A DNA stretch of 26,574 nucleotides, from the NCBI GenBank assembly GCA_910577915.1, contig CAJTOM010000030.1, forward strand, positions 1 through 26,574, in the 5' to 3' direction. This stretch comes from an uncultured Oscillospiraceae bacterium (GTDB lineage Bacteria; Bacillota; Clostridia; Oscillospirales; Oscillospiraceae). A program made the position numbers and the translations under genes. The number at the start of each line of letters is the position of its first letter. Positions within the stretch are counted from its first letter, which is position 1. Under the pieces are notes generated by a model. That model saw only the letters and a program-made list of their open reading frames with translations, was not told where the DNA came from and did no database searches. This document shows, piece by piece, positions 14,496-22,318 of the stretch.

Positions 14496-16082
14496 ATGAC
14501 CTATGTACTGGCCTATGACGTCGGCACCACGGAGGTGAAGACCTGCCTGTTCGCCCTGGAGGGGCGCATCACCCTGTGCGCCAGCGCCCAGGAGGGCTAC
14601 GGCCTCTGCCTGCTGGAGAACGGCGGCGCGGAGCAGGACCCGGAGGCCTGGTGGCGGGCCATGTGCCGCACCACCGGGGAGCTGCTGGCAAAAACGGAGG
14701 TGCGGCCGGAGCAGGTCTCCGCCCTGTCCTTCTGCTCCCAGATGCAGGGCCTGGTCCTGGTGGACCGGGAGGGGCGGCCCGTGCGCCGGGCCATGAGCTA
14801 CATGGACCAGCGGGCGGGGGCGGAGCTGAAGCGGGGCCTGGCCCACGGCCCCCAGATCGCCGGGGCCAACGTGGGCAAGCTGCTCAAATGCCTGCGGGCC
14901 ACCGGCGCGGTGCCCAGCAGCGTGAAGGACCCTGTGTGGAAGTACAAGTGGGTCCAGGCCCACGAGCCGGAGCTCTTCGCCCGGACGGACAAGTGGCTGG
15001 ACGTAAAGGAGTACCTGCTCCTGCGCTGTACCGGCCGGGCGGTGATGACCGAGGACTCCGCCTACGCCACCCTGCTCTACGACACCAAAAAACGAGCCTG
15101 GAGTCAGGCCCTGTGCCGCATGTTCGGCGTAAACCCCGCCCACCTGCCCCCCGTCGTCCGCGCGGCAGACCGGGTGGGGGGCCTGACGGACCGGGCGGCG
15201 GCGGAACTGGGGCTGCCCTCCGGCACGCCGGTGTTCGGCGGCGGCGGGGACGCGTCCCTCATCGGCGTGGGGGCCGGGGCGGTGGCGGTGGGCAGCACCC
15301 ACATCTACTGCGGCACCTCCGGCTGGGTCTCCACGGTGACGGACCGCCAGCTGGTGGACGTGGACGCCATGATCGCCGCCATCGTGGGGGCCCAGGAGGG
15401 CCGGTACAACTACTTCGCCGAGATGGAGACCGCCGGGAAGTGTCTGGAGTGGGTCAAGGACCACCTGGCTTTGGACGAGATCGGGGTCTACCTGGAGAAG
15501 CGGGAGGTGACCGGCGGTCAGGAGGCGGTGTACGCCAGCCTCTACGACTACCTCACCGAGACGGTGGAGCAGTGCCCGCCGGGGTCCGGCGGCGTCATCT
15601 TCACCCCCTGGCTCCACGGCAACCGGTGCCCCTTCGAGGACCCGGCGGCGGCGGGGATGTTCTTCAACATCCGCCTGGACACCGGTAAGCGGGCCCTCAT
15701 CCGGGCGGTGCTGGAGGGGGTGTGCTTCCATCTGCGCTGGATGCTGGAGTGCCAGGCGCGGAAGGTGCCCACCTCGGACCCGGTCCGGTTTGTAGGCGGC
15801 GGGGCCCTGTCCGCCGTGACGGCCCAGATGCTCGCCGACGTGTCCGGCCGGACCGTCGAAACCGTGGCCAGCCCCCAGAACGCGGGCAGCGTGGGGGCGG
15901 CGGCGGTGATGGCCGTGGGCCTGGGCGTCGTGCCGGATCTGGAGGCGGTGGGGGCGCTGATCCCCCCGGCGGCGGCCTTTACGCCCAACCCCGCCAACCG
16001 GGCGGTCTACGACCGCCAATACGCCGTCTTCCGGCGGCTGTACGCCGCCAACCGGGCCCACTTCCGTGCCCTGAACGGATAG
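14496..16082 (+). CDS. FGGY-family carbohydrate kinase (xylulokinase-like)
   Basis: A 528-residue two-domain ASKHA kinase. The N-terminal phosphate loop is YDVGTTEVKTCLF (7-19). The sugar-binding FCSQMQGLVLVD (79-90) with SYMDQRA (101-107) follows. VFGGGGDASLIGVGAG (246-261) holds the catalytic base D252, STHIYCGTSGW (267-277) begins the ATP domain, and RFVGGGALSAVTAQMLADV near 435-453 is the adenosine motif. These fit xylulokinase/L-ribulokinase-like kinases, which use ATP to phosphorylate ketoses or polyols. GAGGAGGG precedes ATG 14496. Linkage to a fuculose-phosphate-type aldolase suggests that its product is the aldolase's substrate. The actual sugar is not determinable. Confidence 0.9.
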   Translation: MTYVLAYDVGTTEVKTCLFALEGRITLCASAQEGYGLCLLENGGAEQDPEAWWRAMCRTTGELLAKTEVRPEQVSALSFCSQMQGLVLVDREGRPVRRAMSYMDQRAGAELKRGLAHGPQIAGANVGKLLKCLRATGAVPSSVKDPVWKYKWVQAHEPELFARTDKWLDVKEYLLLRCTGRAVMTEDSAYATLLYDTKKRAWSQALCRMFGVNPAHLPPVVRAADRVGGLTDRAAAELGLPSGTPVFGGGGDASLIGVGAGAVAVGSTHIYCGTSGWVSTVTDRQLVDVDAMIAAIVGAQEGRYNYFAEMETAGKCLEWVKDHLALDEIGVYLEKREVTGGQEAVYASLYDYLTETVEQCPPGSGGVIFTPWLHGNRCPFEDPAAAGMFFNIRLDTGKRALIRAVLEGVCFHLRWMLECQARKVPTSDPVRFVGGGALSAVTAQMLADVSGRTVETVASPQNAGSVGAAAVMAVGLGVVPDLEAVGALIPPAAAFTPNPANRAVYDRQYAVFRRLYAANRAHFRALNG

Positions 16083-16098
16083 AGAAAGGACGTGCCCC

Positions 16099-16521
16099 AT
16101 GAACCGCAAGGAAATCCTGCGCTCCATCAAGTTTCTCCTCTTCTCCCTCTCCGCGGGGATCATCGAGCTGGCGGCCTTCTCCCTGCTCAACGAGCTGACG
16201 GCCTGGAGCTACTGGCCCTGCTATCTCATCGCCCTGACCCTGTCGGTGCTGTGGAACTTCACCCTGAACCGGCGCTATACCTTCCAGTCCGCCAGCAGCG
16301 TGCCCAAGGCCATGGCCCTGGTGTTCGCCTTTTACTGCGTGTTCACCCCCCTGTCCACCTGGCTGGGCCACTGCCTGGCGGACGTGCTGGGGTGGAACGA
16401 GTACCTTGTGACGGCCATCAACATGGCGGCAAACTTTGTGCTGGAGTTTCTCTACGACCGCTTCGTGGTCTTCCGGGACTCCCTGGACACCAACAGCGCG
16501 GCCCGGAAAAAGCAGTCTTAG
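16099..16521 (+). CDS. GtrA-family membrane protein
   Basis: A 140-residue protein with four hydrophobic segments (about 10-28, 38-56, 68-88 and 98-116) and the GtrA-family signature LTLSVLWNFTLNRRYTF (about 46-62), ending in a short basic tail. Family members are thought to help move polyprenyl-linked sugars across the membrane for cell-surface glycosylation. AAAGGA lies ahead of the ATG, and the gene follows the kinase by 16 bases, so co-transcription is likely. A mechanistic link to the kinase/aldolase genes is not evident. Confidence 0.85.
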   Translation: MNRKEILRSIKFLLFSLSAGIIELAAFSLLNELTAWSYWPCYLIALTLSVLWNFTLNRRYTFQSASSVPKAMALVFAFYCVFTPLSTWLGHCLADVLGWNEYLVTAINMAANFVLEFLYDRFVVFRDSLDTNSAARKKQS

Positions 16522-16566
16522 CCCTCAACAGGGCCAGAAACTGCGGCAATCCTCAGAGCGCACGGC

Positions 16567-16626
16567 AAAAAAAGGAGACCAGCCGACGGCGGCAATGCCC
16601 CGCTCCGGTTGGTCTCCCCATCTTTT
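16567..16626 (+). terminator. Probable terminator after the GtrA gene
   Basis: A 12 bp stem with one G-T pair (GGAGACCAGCCG at 16574-16585 with 16606-16617) and a 20-base loop. It is flanked by A7 upstream and TCTTTT downstream, so it could work in both directions. Bases 16630-16790 hold nothing I can identify. Confidence 0.6.
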
Positions 16627-16792
16627 GCAGATAATTTTGACGCCTGCTGTAAGCGCCGGATTTTGCCCTGTACGCCGCCAAATCCGCCGGACTGGCCGGC
16701 CCGAAAGGGGCTGCGGATTTCCGGAATGGCGGAGCGCCCTGTCGCTCCCCCGACATTTTTCTTCTCCGGCGGTGAAAGAAGCGGAAACACCA

Positions 16793-16822
16793 TTGACAAA
16801 GAGGGCGTTCACCTCCTATAAT
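16793..16822 (+). promoter_or_regulatory. Near-consensus sigma-A promoter of the chemoreceptor gene
   Basis: TTGACA (16793-16798), an 18-base spacer and a perfect TATAAT (16817-16822). Transcription should start near 16829, giving a ~55-base leader. Confidence 0.85.
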
Positions 16823-16883
16823 AGAGACCGACCTTGCGGCCGGCAATCGCAGTTCAGTTATCAAAAAATTGAGGTGCAGAGAC

Positions 16884-18854
16884 ATGAAGAGTATTCGCAG
16901 GAAAATCACAGTGTGCCTGATGGCCACAGTCCTCATCGCCCTGGCGGCGGTGGGTGCGTCCAGCATCATCCTCAACTACCGGAGCACCATCGCCACGGTG
17001 GACCAGATGCTCAGCGAGACCGCCGTGCTGGCGGCGGAGCGCATCGAGCAGGAGCTGACTGCCTACCGGAACGTGGCCATGGACACCGGCTGCATCCCTC
17101 AGCTGTCCGACGAGACAGTGCCCGTGGCGGAGAAGCGCGCCATCATCGACGCGCGCGTGGACATGCACAACTTCCAGCGGGGCAACATCATCGGCGCCGA
17201 CGGCGTCAGTATCTTCGACGGGAAGGACTACTCCGACCGCGAGTATGTCCAGCAGGCCATGGGCGGCGCGGTCTACGTGTCCGAGCCCCTGGTCAGCAAG
17301 ATTACCGGCGAGCTCTCCATCATAGTGGCGGCCCCCATCTACTCCGGCGGCACCCAGGGCGGGCGCATCGTGGGCGTGGTCTACTTCGTGCCCCCCGAGA
17401 CCTTCCTCAACGACATCGTCTCCTCCATCAAGGTCAGCCCCAACAGCCGGGCCTACATGATCAACCGCTCCGGCGACACCATCGCCGACGTGACCCTGGA
17501 CACCATCACTACCCAGAACGTGGAGCGCGAGTCCCAGAGCGACGCCTCCCTGCGGGACCTGGCCGCCATCCACGCCGATATGCGCCAGGGAGAGAACGGC
17601 TTCGGCAGCTTCCACAATGAGGCGGGCCCCTGGTACGCCGCCTACGCCCCTGTGGGGGGCACCGACGGCTGGAGCGTAGCCGTCACCGCCATGAAGAAGG
17701 ACTATCTGGCGGATACATATTTCGGCATGTTTATCAACGTGCTGGTGGTGGCAGTCTCCATCATGGCCTCCATCGTGGTGGCCCTGAAGCTCTCCAGCAG
17801 CATCAGCGTCCCCATGCAGGCCTGCGCCCGGCGGATGAAGCTGCTGGTGGAGGGCGATCTGGACTCCCCCGTGCCCCAGGCCACCGGCCAGGATGAGACG
17901 GCGGAGCTGACCCGCTCCACAGCGGAAATGGTAACGGGGCTGAACACCATCATCAACGACATCCGCTACCTGCTCACCGAGATGTCCAGAAAGAACCTGG
18001 ACATCCAGTCTGCCCACCGGGAGGCCTACGTGGGCGGCTTCCAGAGTATTCTCCAGTCCATGCGCACCCTGAAGGTGGAGCTGAGCGGCACCATGCGGCA
18101 GATCAACGCCGCCGCCGGGCAGGTCTCCTCCGCCAGCAGCCAGGTCTCCACCGGCGCCCAGACCCTGAGCGAGGGCTCCATGGAGCAGGCCAGCTCCGTG
18201 GAGGAACTGGCGGCCACCATCACCGACATCTCCAACAGCGCCAAGACCACCGCCGCCGCCGCTGAGGAGGCGGGCCGGTTCGTCAATCAGGCCGGCGGAC
18301 AGCTGGGCGTCAGCATCGAGTACGTCAAGGAGCTCAATACGGCCATGGAGAAGATCTCCTCCTCCTCTGAGGAGATCGGCAAGATCATCGCCGCCATTGA
18401 GAACATCGCCTTCCAGACCAACATCCTGGCCCTGAACGCCGCCGTGGAGGCCGCCCGGGCGGGCACCGCCGGCAAGGGCTTCGCCGTGGTGGCCGGGGAG
18501 GTGCGCAATCTGGCCGCCAAGTCCGACGAGGCCGCCAAAGCCACCAAGGAGCTCATCGAGAGCTCCATCGCCGCCGTCACCGAGGGCGGCGAGGTGGTGT
18601 CGAAGGTCACCGAATCCCTGAACCAGACCGGCGTCTACGCCGGCCACGTGACCAGCCAGATGAACATCGTGGTGGAGGCTGTGGAGAATCAGACCACCTC
18701 CATCGCCCAGGTCACCGAGGGCGTGGACCAGATCTCGGCCGTGGTCCAGACCAACTCCGCCACCGCCGAGCAGAGCGCCGCCGCCAGCGAGGAGCTCTCC
18801 GCCGAGGCGGCCAGCCTCAAGCAGCTGGTGGACAGCTTCACCCTCGCCAGCTGA
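16884..18854 (+). CDS. Methyl-accepting chemotaxis protein with extracellular Cache domain
   Basis: A 656-residue chemoreceptor. TM1 is at about 9-30, followed by an extracellular sensor (31-280) of double-Cache type (IFDGKDYSDREYVQQAM, VSEPLVSKITGELSIIVAAP, then GWSVAVTAMKKDYL). TM2 is at about 282-304, then a HAMP linker (about 305-358). The long coiled-coil signalling domain has the conserved CheA/CheW-binding hairpin tip IENIAFQTNILALNAAVEAA at about 506-525, continuing RAGTAGKGFAVVAGEVRNL. An in-frame TTG at 16869 lies inside the ribosome binding site TTGAGGTG, so ATG 16884 is used. The receptor is monocistronic, which is usual for scattered chemoreceptors. The ligand is unknown; Cache sensors often bind amino acids or small carboxylates. 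No CWQ[F/W]-type CheR pentapeptide is seen at the C-terminus. Confidence 0.93.
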   Translation: MKSIRRKITVCLMATVLIALAAVGASSIILNYRSTIATVDQMLSETAVLAAERIEQELTAYRNVAMDTGCIPQLSDETVPVAEKRAIIDARVDMHNFQRGNIIGADGVSIFDGKDYSDREYVQQAMGGAVYVSEPLVSKITGELSIIVAAPIYSGGTQGGRIVGVVYFVPPETFLNDIVSSIKVSPNSRAYMINRSGDTIADVTLDTITTQNVERESQSDASLRDLAAIHADMRQGENGFGSFHNEAGPWYAAYAPVGGTDGWSVAVTAMKKDYLADTYFGMFINVLVVAVSIMASIVVALKLSSSISVPMQACARRMKLLVEGDLDSPVPQATGQDETAELTRSTAEMVTGLNTIINDIRYLLTEMSRKNLDIQSAHREAYVGGFQSILQSMRTLKVELSGTMRQINAAAGQVSSASSQVSTGAQTLSEGSMEQASSVEELAATITDISNSAKTTAAAAEEAGRFVNQAGGQLGVSIEYVKELNTAMEKISSSSEEIGKIIAAIENIAFQTNILALNAAVEAARAGTAGKGFAVVAGEVRNLAAKSDEAAKATKELIESSIAAVTEGGEVVSKVTESLNQTGVYAGHVTSQMNIVVEAVENQTTSIAQVTEGVDQISAVVQTNSATAEQSAAASEELSAEAASLKQLVDSFTLAS

Positions 18855-18876
18855 GCGGCCCCTTTGCTCCGGCCGC

Positions 18877-18914
18877 GCCTGTGCGGGCTTGCCCCCTTCG
18901 TCTGCCGCACAGGC
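18877..18914. repeat. Inverted repeat after the chemoreceptor gene
   Basis: GCCTGTGCGG (18877-18886) is complementary to CCGCACAGGC (18905-18914) across an 18-base loop. It has no U-run; it may contribute to termination or mRNA stability. Confidence 0.4.
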
Positions 18915-18995
18915 CTTCGGGGGGCAGGTTCCATGTGAGCGGCCCCGCGCGCTCGCGGCACATCGCTCGTTTCATCATGGATGATTCAACAGGCC

Positions 18996-19041
18996 CCAGG
19001 GCGCTCCCCCAGCGGGAGCGCCCTGGTCTGCCATCACTTTT
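18996..19041 (+). terminator. GC-rich hairpin, possible terminator of the chemoreceptor gene
   Basis: A perfect 13 bp stem, CCAGGGCGCTCCC (18996-19008) with 19014-19026, and a 5-base loop. Only a weak CACTTTT comes 10 bases later. It ends just ahead of the racemase-family ribosome binding site, so attenuation of that gene is also possible. Confidence 0.45.
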
Positions 19042-19058
19042 CCAGGAGGAGATCGCAC

Positions 19059-19757
19059 ATGGAGAAAAAAGTCATCGGTATTCTGGGGGGCATGGGGCCC
19101 CTGGCCACCGCCGACCTGTTCCGCAAAATGGTGGAGCACACCAGGGCCGGGCGGGACCAGGACCACCCCCGCATCCTGGTGGACTGCAACACCAACATCC
19201 CCGACCGCACGGCGGCCCTGCTCCACGGCGGGACGGACCCGGTGCCGGAGCTGACGGCGGCGGCCCGGAACCTGGAGCGGGGCGGGGCTCAGGTCATCGC
19301 CATGCCCTGCAACACTGCCCACGGGTTCTACGACGCCGTCCAGGCCGCGGTGGCGGTTCCGGTGCTGCACATGATCCGCCTTACGGCCCAGGCCCTCACG
19401 GAGCGGGGGGTGGACGCCGCGGGCCTTCTGGCCACCGACGGCACCATCCAGACCGGCATCTACCAGCGCTCCTTCCGGGACACCGGCGTCACGCTGCTGA
19501 CCCCCGAGGCGGAGGACCAGCAGGCCGTTATGGACCTCATCTACCGGGGGGTCAAGGCCGGCCGCCGGGACTTTGACGCCTCCGCCGCCCGGCGGACCAT
19601 GGAGCGCCTGCTGGAGAGGGGCGCGCAGACCCTGATCCTGGGATGCACGGAGCTGCCCCTGGCGGTGGAGCTGTACCATCTGGCGTATCCCTGCACCGAT
19701 CCCACCCTGGAGCTGGCCCTGGGGGCCCTGCGCTTCGCCGGGTGCGAGACGGTATAA
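19059..19757 (+). CDS. Aspartate/glutamate racemase-family protein
   Basis: A 232-residue protein of the cofactor-independent Asp/Glu racemase superfamily. It starts with the family N-terminus MEKKVIGILGGMGPLATADL and contains the two catalytic cysteines in their usual settings, C84 in AMPCNTAH and C196 in LGCTELPL. Both are present, so it should be able to invert the alpha carbon of an acidic amino acid or relative by two-base proton transfer. AGGAGGAG precedes ATG 19059. The downstream amidohydrolase begins 34 bases after its stop, so the two probably act on the same compound. Whether the substrate is aspartate, glutamate or another (hydantoin- or malate-like) molecule is open. Confidence 0.88.
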   Translation: MEKKVIGILGGMGPLATADLFRKMVEHTRAGRDQDHPRILVDCNTNIPDRTAALLHGGTDPVPELTAAARNLERGGAQVIAMPCNTAHGFYDAVQAAVAVPVLHMIRLTAQALTERGVDAAGLLATDGTIQTGIYQRSFRDTGVTLLTPEAEDQQAVMDLIYRGVKAGRRDFDASAARRTMERLLERGAQTLILGCTELPLAVELYHLAYPCTDPTLELALGALRFAGCETV

Positions 19758-19791
19758 CGATACCCGCTGAAATGAAGAGGAGGAAAGGCGC

Positions 19792-20934
19792 ATGATTATC
19801 AAAAACGGCACCATCTACGACGGCATCCACCCCGCCCCCTACGCGGGGGACCTGGCTCTGCGGGAGGGCGTCATCGCCGCCATCGGTCCCGGCCTGGAGC
19901 CTGTGGAGGGGGAGCGCGTGCTGGACGCCGCCGGCCGGCGGGTCTACCCCGGCTTCGTGGACGCCCACAGCCACCCGGGCCTGGACGGCTACGGCATGGG
20001 CCGGGAGGGCATCGACTACAACGAGATGGGGGACATCGTCTCGGCCCACCTGCGGGGCATCGACGCCTTCAACCCCCAGGACAAAGCCATCCCCATGGCC
20101 TGCCGGGGCGGCGTCACCACCGTGGGCACCGGCCCGGGCAGCGCCAACGTGCTGGGGGGCACCTTCTTCGCGGTGAAAACCTGGGGGCGCTGCGTGGACG
20201 ACATGGTGGTGAAAAACCCGGTGGCAATGAAGTGCGCCTTCGGGGAGAACCCCCGGCGGTGCTACTTCGACAAGGGGGACTCCTCCCGGATGACCACCGC
20301 CGCCAAGCTCCGGGAGATGCTCTTTATGGCCCAGGACTACATGGAGCGCAAGGAGGCCGCCGGGGAGGACGTGTGCAAACGGCCCAAGGCCGACATGCGC
20401 CTGGAGGCCCTGCTGCCGGTACTGCGCCGGGAGATCCCCCTCAAGGCCCACGCCCACCGGGCGGACGACATCTGCACCGCCATCCGCATCGCCAGGGAGT
20501 TTGACCTGCGCCTGACCCTGGAGCACTGCACCGAGGGCCACCTCATTGCTGACGAGCTGGCACGGGCCGGCTTCCCCGCGGCGGTGGGCCCCACCCTCAC
20601 CAACGCCAGCAAGATCGAGCTGGTCAACAAGACCTTTGAGACCCCCGGCATCCTGGCCAGGGCGGGGGTCCAGGTCAGCATCATCACCGACCACGCGGTG
20701 ATCCCCCAGCACTACCTGCCCCTGTGCGCGGGGCTGGCGGTGAAGGCGGGCATGGACCCCTTCGCGGCCCTCCAGGCCATCACCATCAACCCCGCCCGCC
20801 ATCTGGGCATCGACGGCCGGGTGGGCTCCCTGGAGGTGGGGAAGGATGCCGATGTGGTCGTCGCCGCCGGCGACCCCATGGTCAGCGACACCGTCATTGA
20901 GGCCGTCGTGATCAATGGCCGGCTGATCGATTAG
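19792..20934 (+). CDS. Metal-dependent amidohydrolase
   Basis: A 380-residue member of the amidohydrolase superfamily. The beta-sandwich N-terminus (MIIKNGTIYDG) and the C-terminal GSLEVGKDADVVVAAGDP bracket a TIM barrel. Metal-site landmarks: FVDAHSHPG with H59 and H61, K147 in AMKCAFGENP as a candidate carboxylated lysine, KAHAHRADD (H220, H222), LEHCTEGH (H245, H250) and ITDHAV with D300. The arrangement resembles imidazolonepropionase- and prolidase-like subgroups that cleave C-N bonds in dipeptides, N-acyl amino acids or cyclic amides. AGGAGG lies ahead of the ATG. Pairing with a racemase-family gene suggests hydrolysis of an amino-acid conjugate plus stereoinversion. The specific substrate is not inferable. 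Confidence 0.87.
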   Translation: MIIKNGTIYDGIHPAPYAGDLALREGVIAAIGPGLEPVEGERVLDAAGRRVYPGFVDAHSHPGLDGYGMGREGIDYNEMGDIVSAHLRGIDAFNPQDKAIPMACRGGVTTVGTGPGSANVLGGTFFAVKTWGRCVDDMVVKNPVAMKCAFGENPRRCYFDKGDSSRMTTAAKLREMLFMAQDYMERKEAAGEDVCKRPKADMRLEALLPVLRREIPLKAHAHRADDICTAIRIAREFDLRLTLEHCTEGHLIADELARAGFPAAVGPTLTNASKIELVNKTFETPGILARAGVQVSIITDHAVIPQHYLPLCAGLAVKAGMDPFAALQAITINPARHLGIDGRVGSLEVGKDADVVVAAGDPMVSDTVIEAVVINGRLID

Positions 20935-21156
20935 TCTGTATTTCGTTGTCAAGGTGCGCTCTGTGCGGTCTTCTTGACCCCGCCGCACGCGGCCCGGTAC
21001 CTGGCCTGGTCGCACTTACTTCCGGACTTGGCTACCGCGGTGGTGGTGCTCCCTACAAATAGGGAGGTGCAAAGGGGAGGAAGTTGCACGGGGACGTATG
21101 ACCGGCTCCGATATTTTTTCGGGGCCGGGGCGGTCTGAAGGGCCTATCTGCAAAAC
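20935..21156. other. Gene-free interval with several hairpins
   Basis: No credible coding frame is present. GTCAAG (20950) and CTTGAC (around 20973) pair across an imperfect hairpin; CTCCCTA-caaa-TAGGGAG forms a compact one around 21051-21068; CCGGC-CCGA at 21102-21111 pairs with TCGG-GCCGG at 21119-21128. ACTTCC near 21017 could also pair with GGAAGT near 21078, enclosing the second hairpin. The function is unknown; it could be a small RNA or a decayed element. Confidence 0.4.
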
Positions 21157-21205
21157 AGGACCCCGGAAGCTGTGTGCTTCCGGGGTCCTCTGATGTGGTT
21201 TTTTG
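21157..21205. terminator. Bidirectional terminator between convergent operons
   Basis: A perfect 14 bp stem, AGGACCCCGGAAGC (21157-21170) with 21176-21189, and a 5-base loop. On the minus strand it is followed directly by GTTTTG, ending the TPM operon; on the plus strand T6 comes 10 bases later, serving the amidohydrolase operon. Confidence 0.8.
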
Positions 21206-21211
21206 AGAGCG

Positions 21212-22318
21212 TCAGCGCCGTCCGCCGAAGCCGCCTCCACGGCCTCCGCCGCCGCCAAAGCCGCCCCCGCGGGAGCCTCCGCCGCCGAAACCGCCGCCGC
21301 GGGAGCCTCCGCCGAAGGAGCCGCCTCCGCCGCGGCTGCCGCCGAAGCCGCCGCCACGGCCGAAACCGCCGCCGCCCATGGAGCCGCTGCCAAAGCCGCC
21401 GCCGCGGTTAAAGCCTCCGCCGCCGGTGCGGGGAGGAGCGGGCCGGTTGGGCCTGGGGGGCGTTCCGCCGCCCATAGGGGGTCTGGGCCCGCCGCCCATA
21501 GGAGGCCTGGGACCGCCGCCCATGGGCGGGCGGGGACCCCGGGGGCCTCTCGGGGGAGGCGGAGGGGGCGGCATGTGCCGCCGCCGGTACCAGCGGCTGC
21601 CGGGACGGTGCCACCAGAAGATGGGGCGGTAGACCACCGGGGGAACGGCCATAGTGCCATAGCGGCCGCGCCAGCTGCTGTAGCGGAGGCTGTCGATCCA
21701 GCTGAACAGGACCAGCAGCACCAGCAGCAGAATGATCACAGGGAGAAGGGCGGCGATCAGGGAGCCGGTCCCCGCCCTGGACTGCGCGTTAAAGAGCAGA
21801 TGGGTCTCCGCGAAGAGGGCCAGCACGCCCTCGTCCCACTCACCGGACGCGGCGGGACCGGAGAGGCAGCTTCTGACATACTGTCCCTCGCCGCCGTTGA
21901 ACCGGTCCGCAAAACGCCCGCTGGACAGGAGCCAGGCATCCGTCCGGCCCGTATCGATGAGGAGGATGGCGTCGTCCTCGCCCAGCTCCAGCTCATACGC
22001 CCAGTTCCAGGCGGCGTCCTCAATGTCTGTGCCGTAGGCCCCGGCGTCGCGGGTGGTGACGACCGCCATGACGCTCCCCGTCAGCTTATCCCAGTTGGCG
22101 TTATACATGCTCAGGGTGTTCTCCGTCCTGCTGGAGAGGACGTTCGCCTCGTCCACGATCAGCCCGTCGAATCCGGCGGTGGACAGGCCCTCGTCCAGCG
22201 GCGCGCCGCCCTGGGGGACCTCCACCTTCGGCGCTTTGGACAGGCCCCACGCGGAGGACAGGGCGATGGCCGCGATGAGGACCAGGGCCGCGAAGGCCCG
22301 GTTTTTGAAAAGCTTCAT
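21212..22318 (-). CDS. TPM-domain membrane protein with Pro/Gly-rich C-terminal tail
   Basis: A 368-residue protein. The N-terminal signal/anchor is at about 8-25, then a TPM (YgcG-like) domain at about 50-180 (FDGLIVDEANVLSSRTENTL, then AYELELGEDDAILLIDTGR). A second membrane segment follows at about 190-210 (ALLPVIILLLVLLVLFSWI), then a basic/Pro stretch (MPPPPPPPRGPRG). The last ~110 residues are low-complexity Gly-rich (GGGFGG, SRGGG), including three tandem PRPPMGGG units. TPM proteins occur with a glycine-rich tail in many bacteria, and their biochemical role is not settled; some are linked to envelope or photosystem maintenance. It starts at the last base of the telA-like stop (TGATG), so it is translationally coupled. 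The tail should lie in the cytoplasm if both hydrophobic segments span. Confidence 0.85.
   Translation of the reverse strand: MKLFKNRAFAALVLIAAIALSSAWGLSKAPKVEVPQGGAPLDEGLSTAGFDGLIVDEANVLSSRTENTLSMYNANWDKLTGSVMAVVTTRDAGAYGTDIEDAAWNWAYELELGEDDAILLIDTGRTDAWLLSSGRFADRFNGGEGQYVRSCLSGPAASGEWDEGVLALFAETHLLFNAQSRAGTGSLIAALLPVIILLLVLLVLFSWIDSLRYSSWRGRYGTMAVPPVVYRPIFWWHRPGSRWYRRRHMPPPPPPPRGPRGPRPPMGGGPRPPMGGGPRPPMGGGTPPRPNRPAPPRTGGGGFNRGGGFGSGSMGGGGFGRGGGFGGSRGGGGSFGGGSRGGGFGGGGSRGGGFGGGGGRGGGFGGRR
21467..21537 (-). repeat. Three tandem 24-base units encoding PRPPMGGG
   Basis: The unit CCGCCGCCCATAGG and variants recur with a 24-base period inside the Gly/Pro-rich tail of the TPM-domain gene, giving three copies of PRPPMGGG-like peptide. 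The third copy is slightly diverged. Confidence 0.7.

Noticed and set aside
14319..16190. 623-codon minus-strand frame opposite the FGGY kinase
   Set aside because: Shadow of the kinase gene; no ribosome binding site or recognisable motif.
21212..21560. Possible CRISPR or satellite array suggested by repeated GCCGCC-type units
   Set aside because: The repeats keep the reading frame of the Gly/Pro-rich protein tail and have no unique spacers of constant length.
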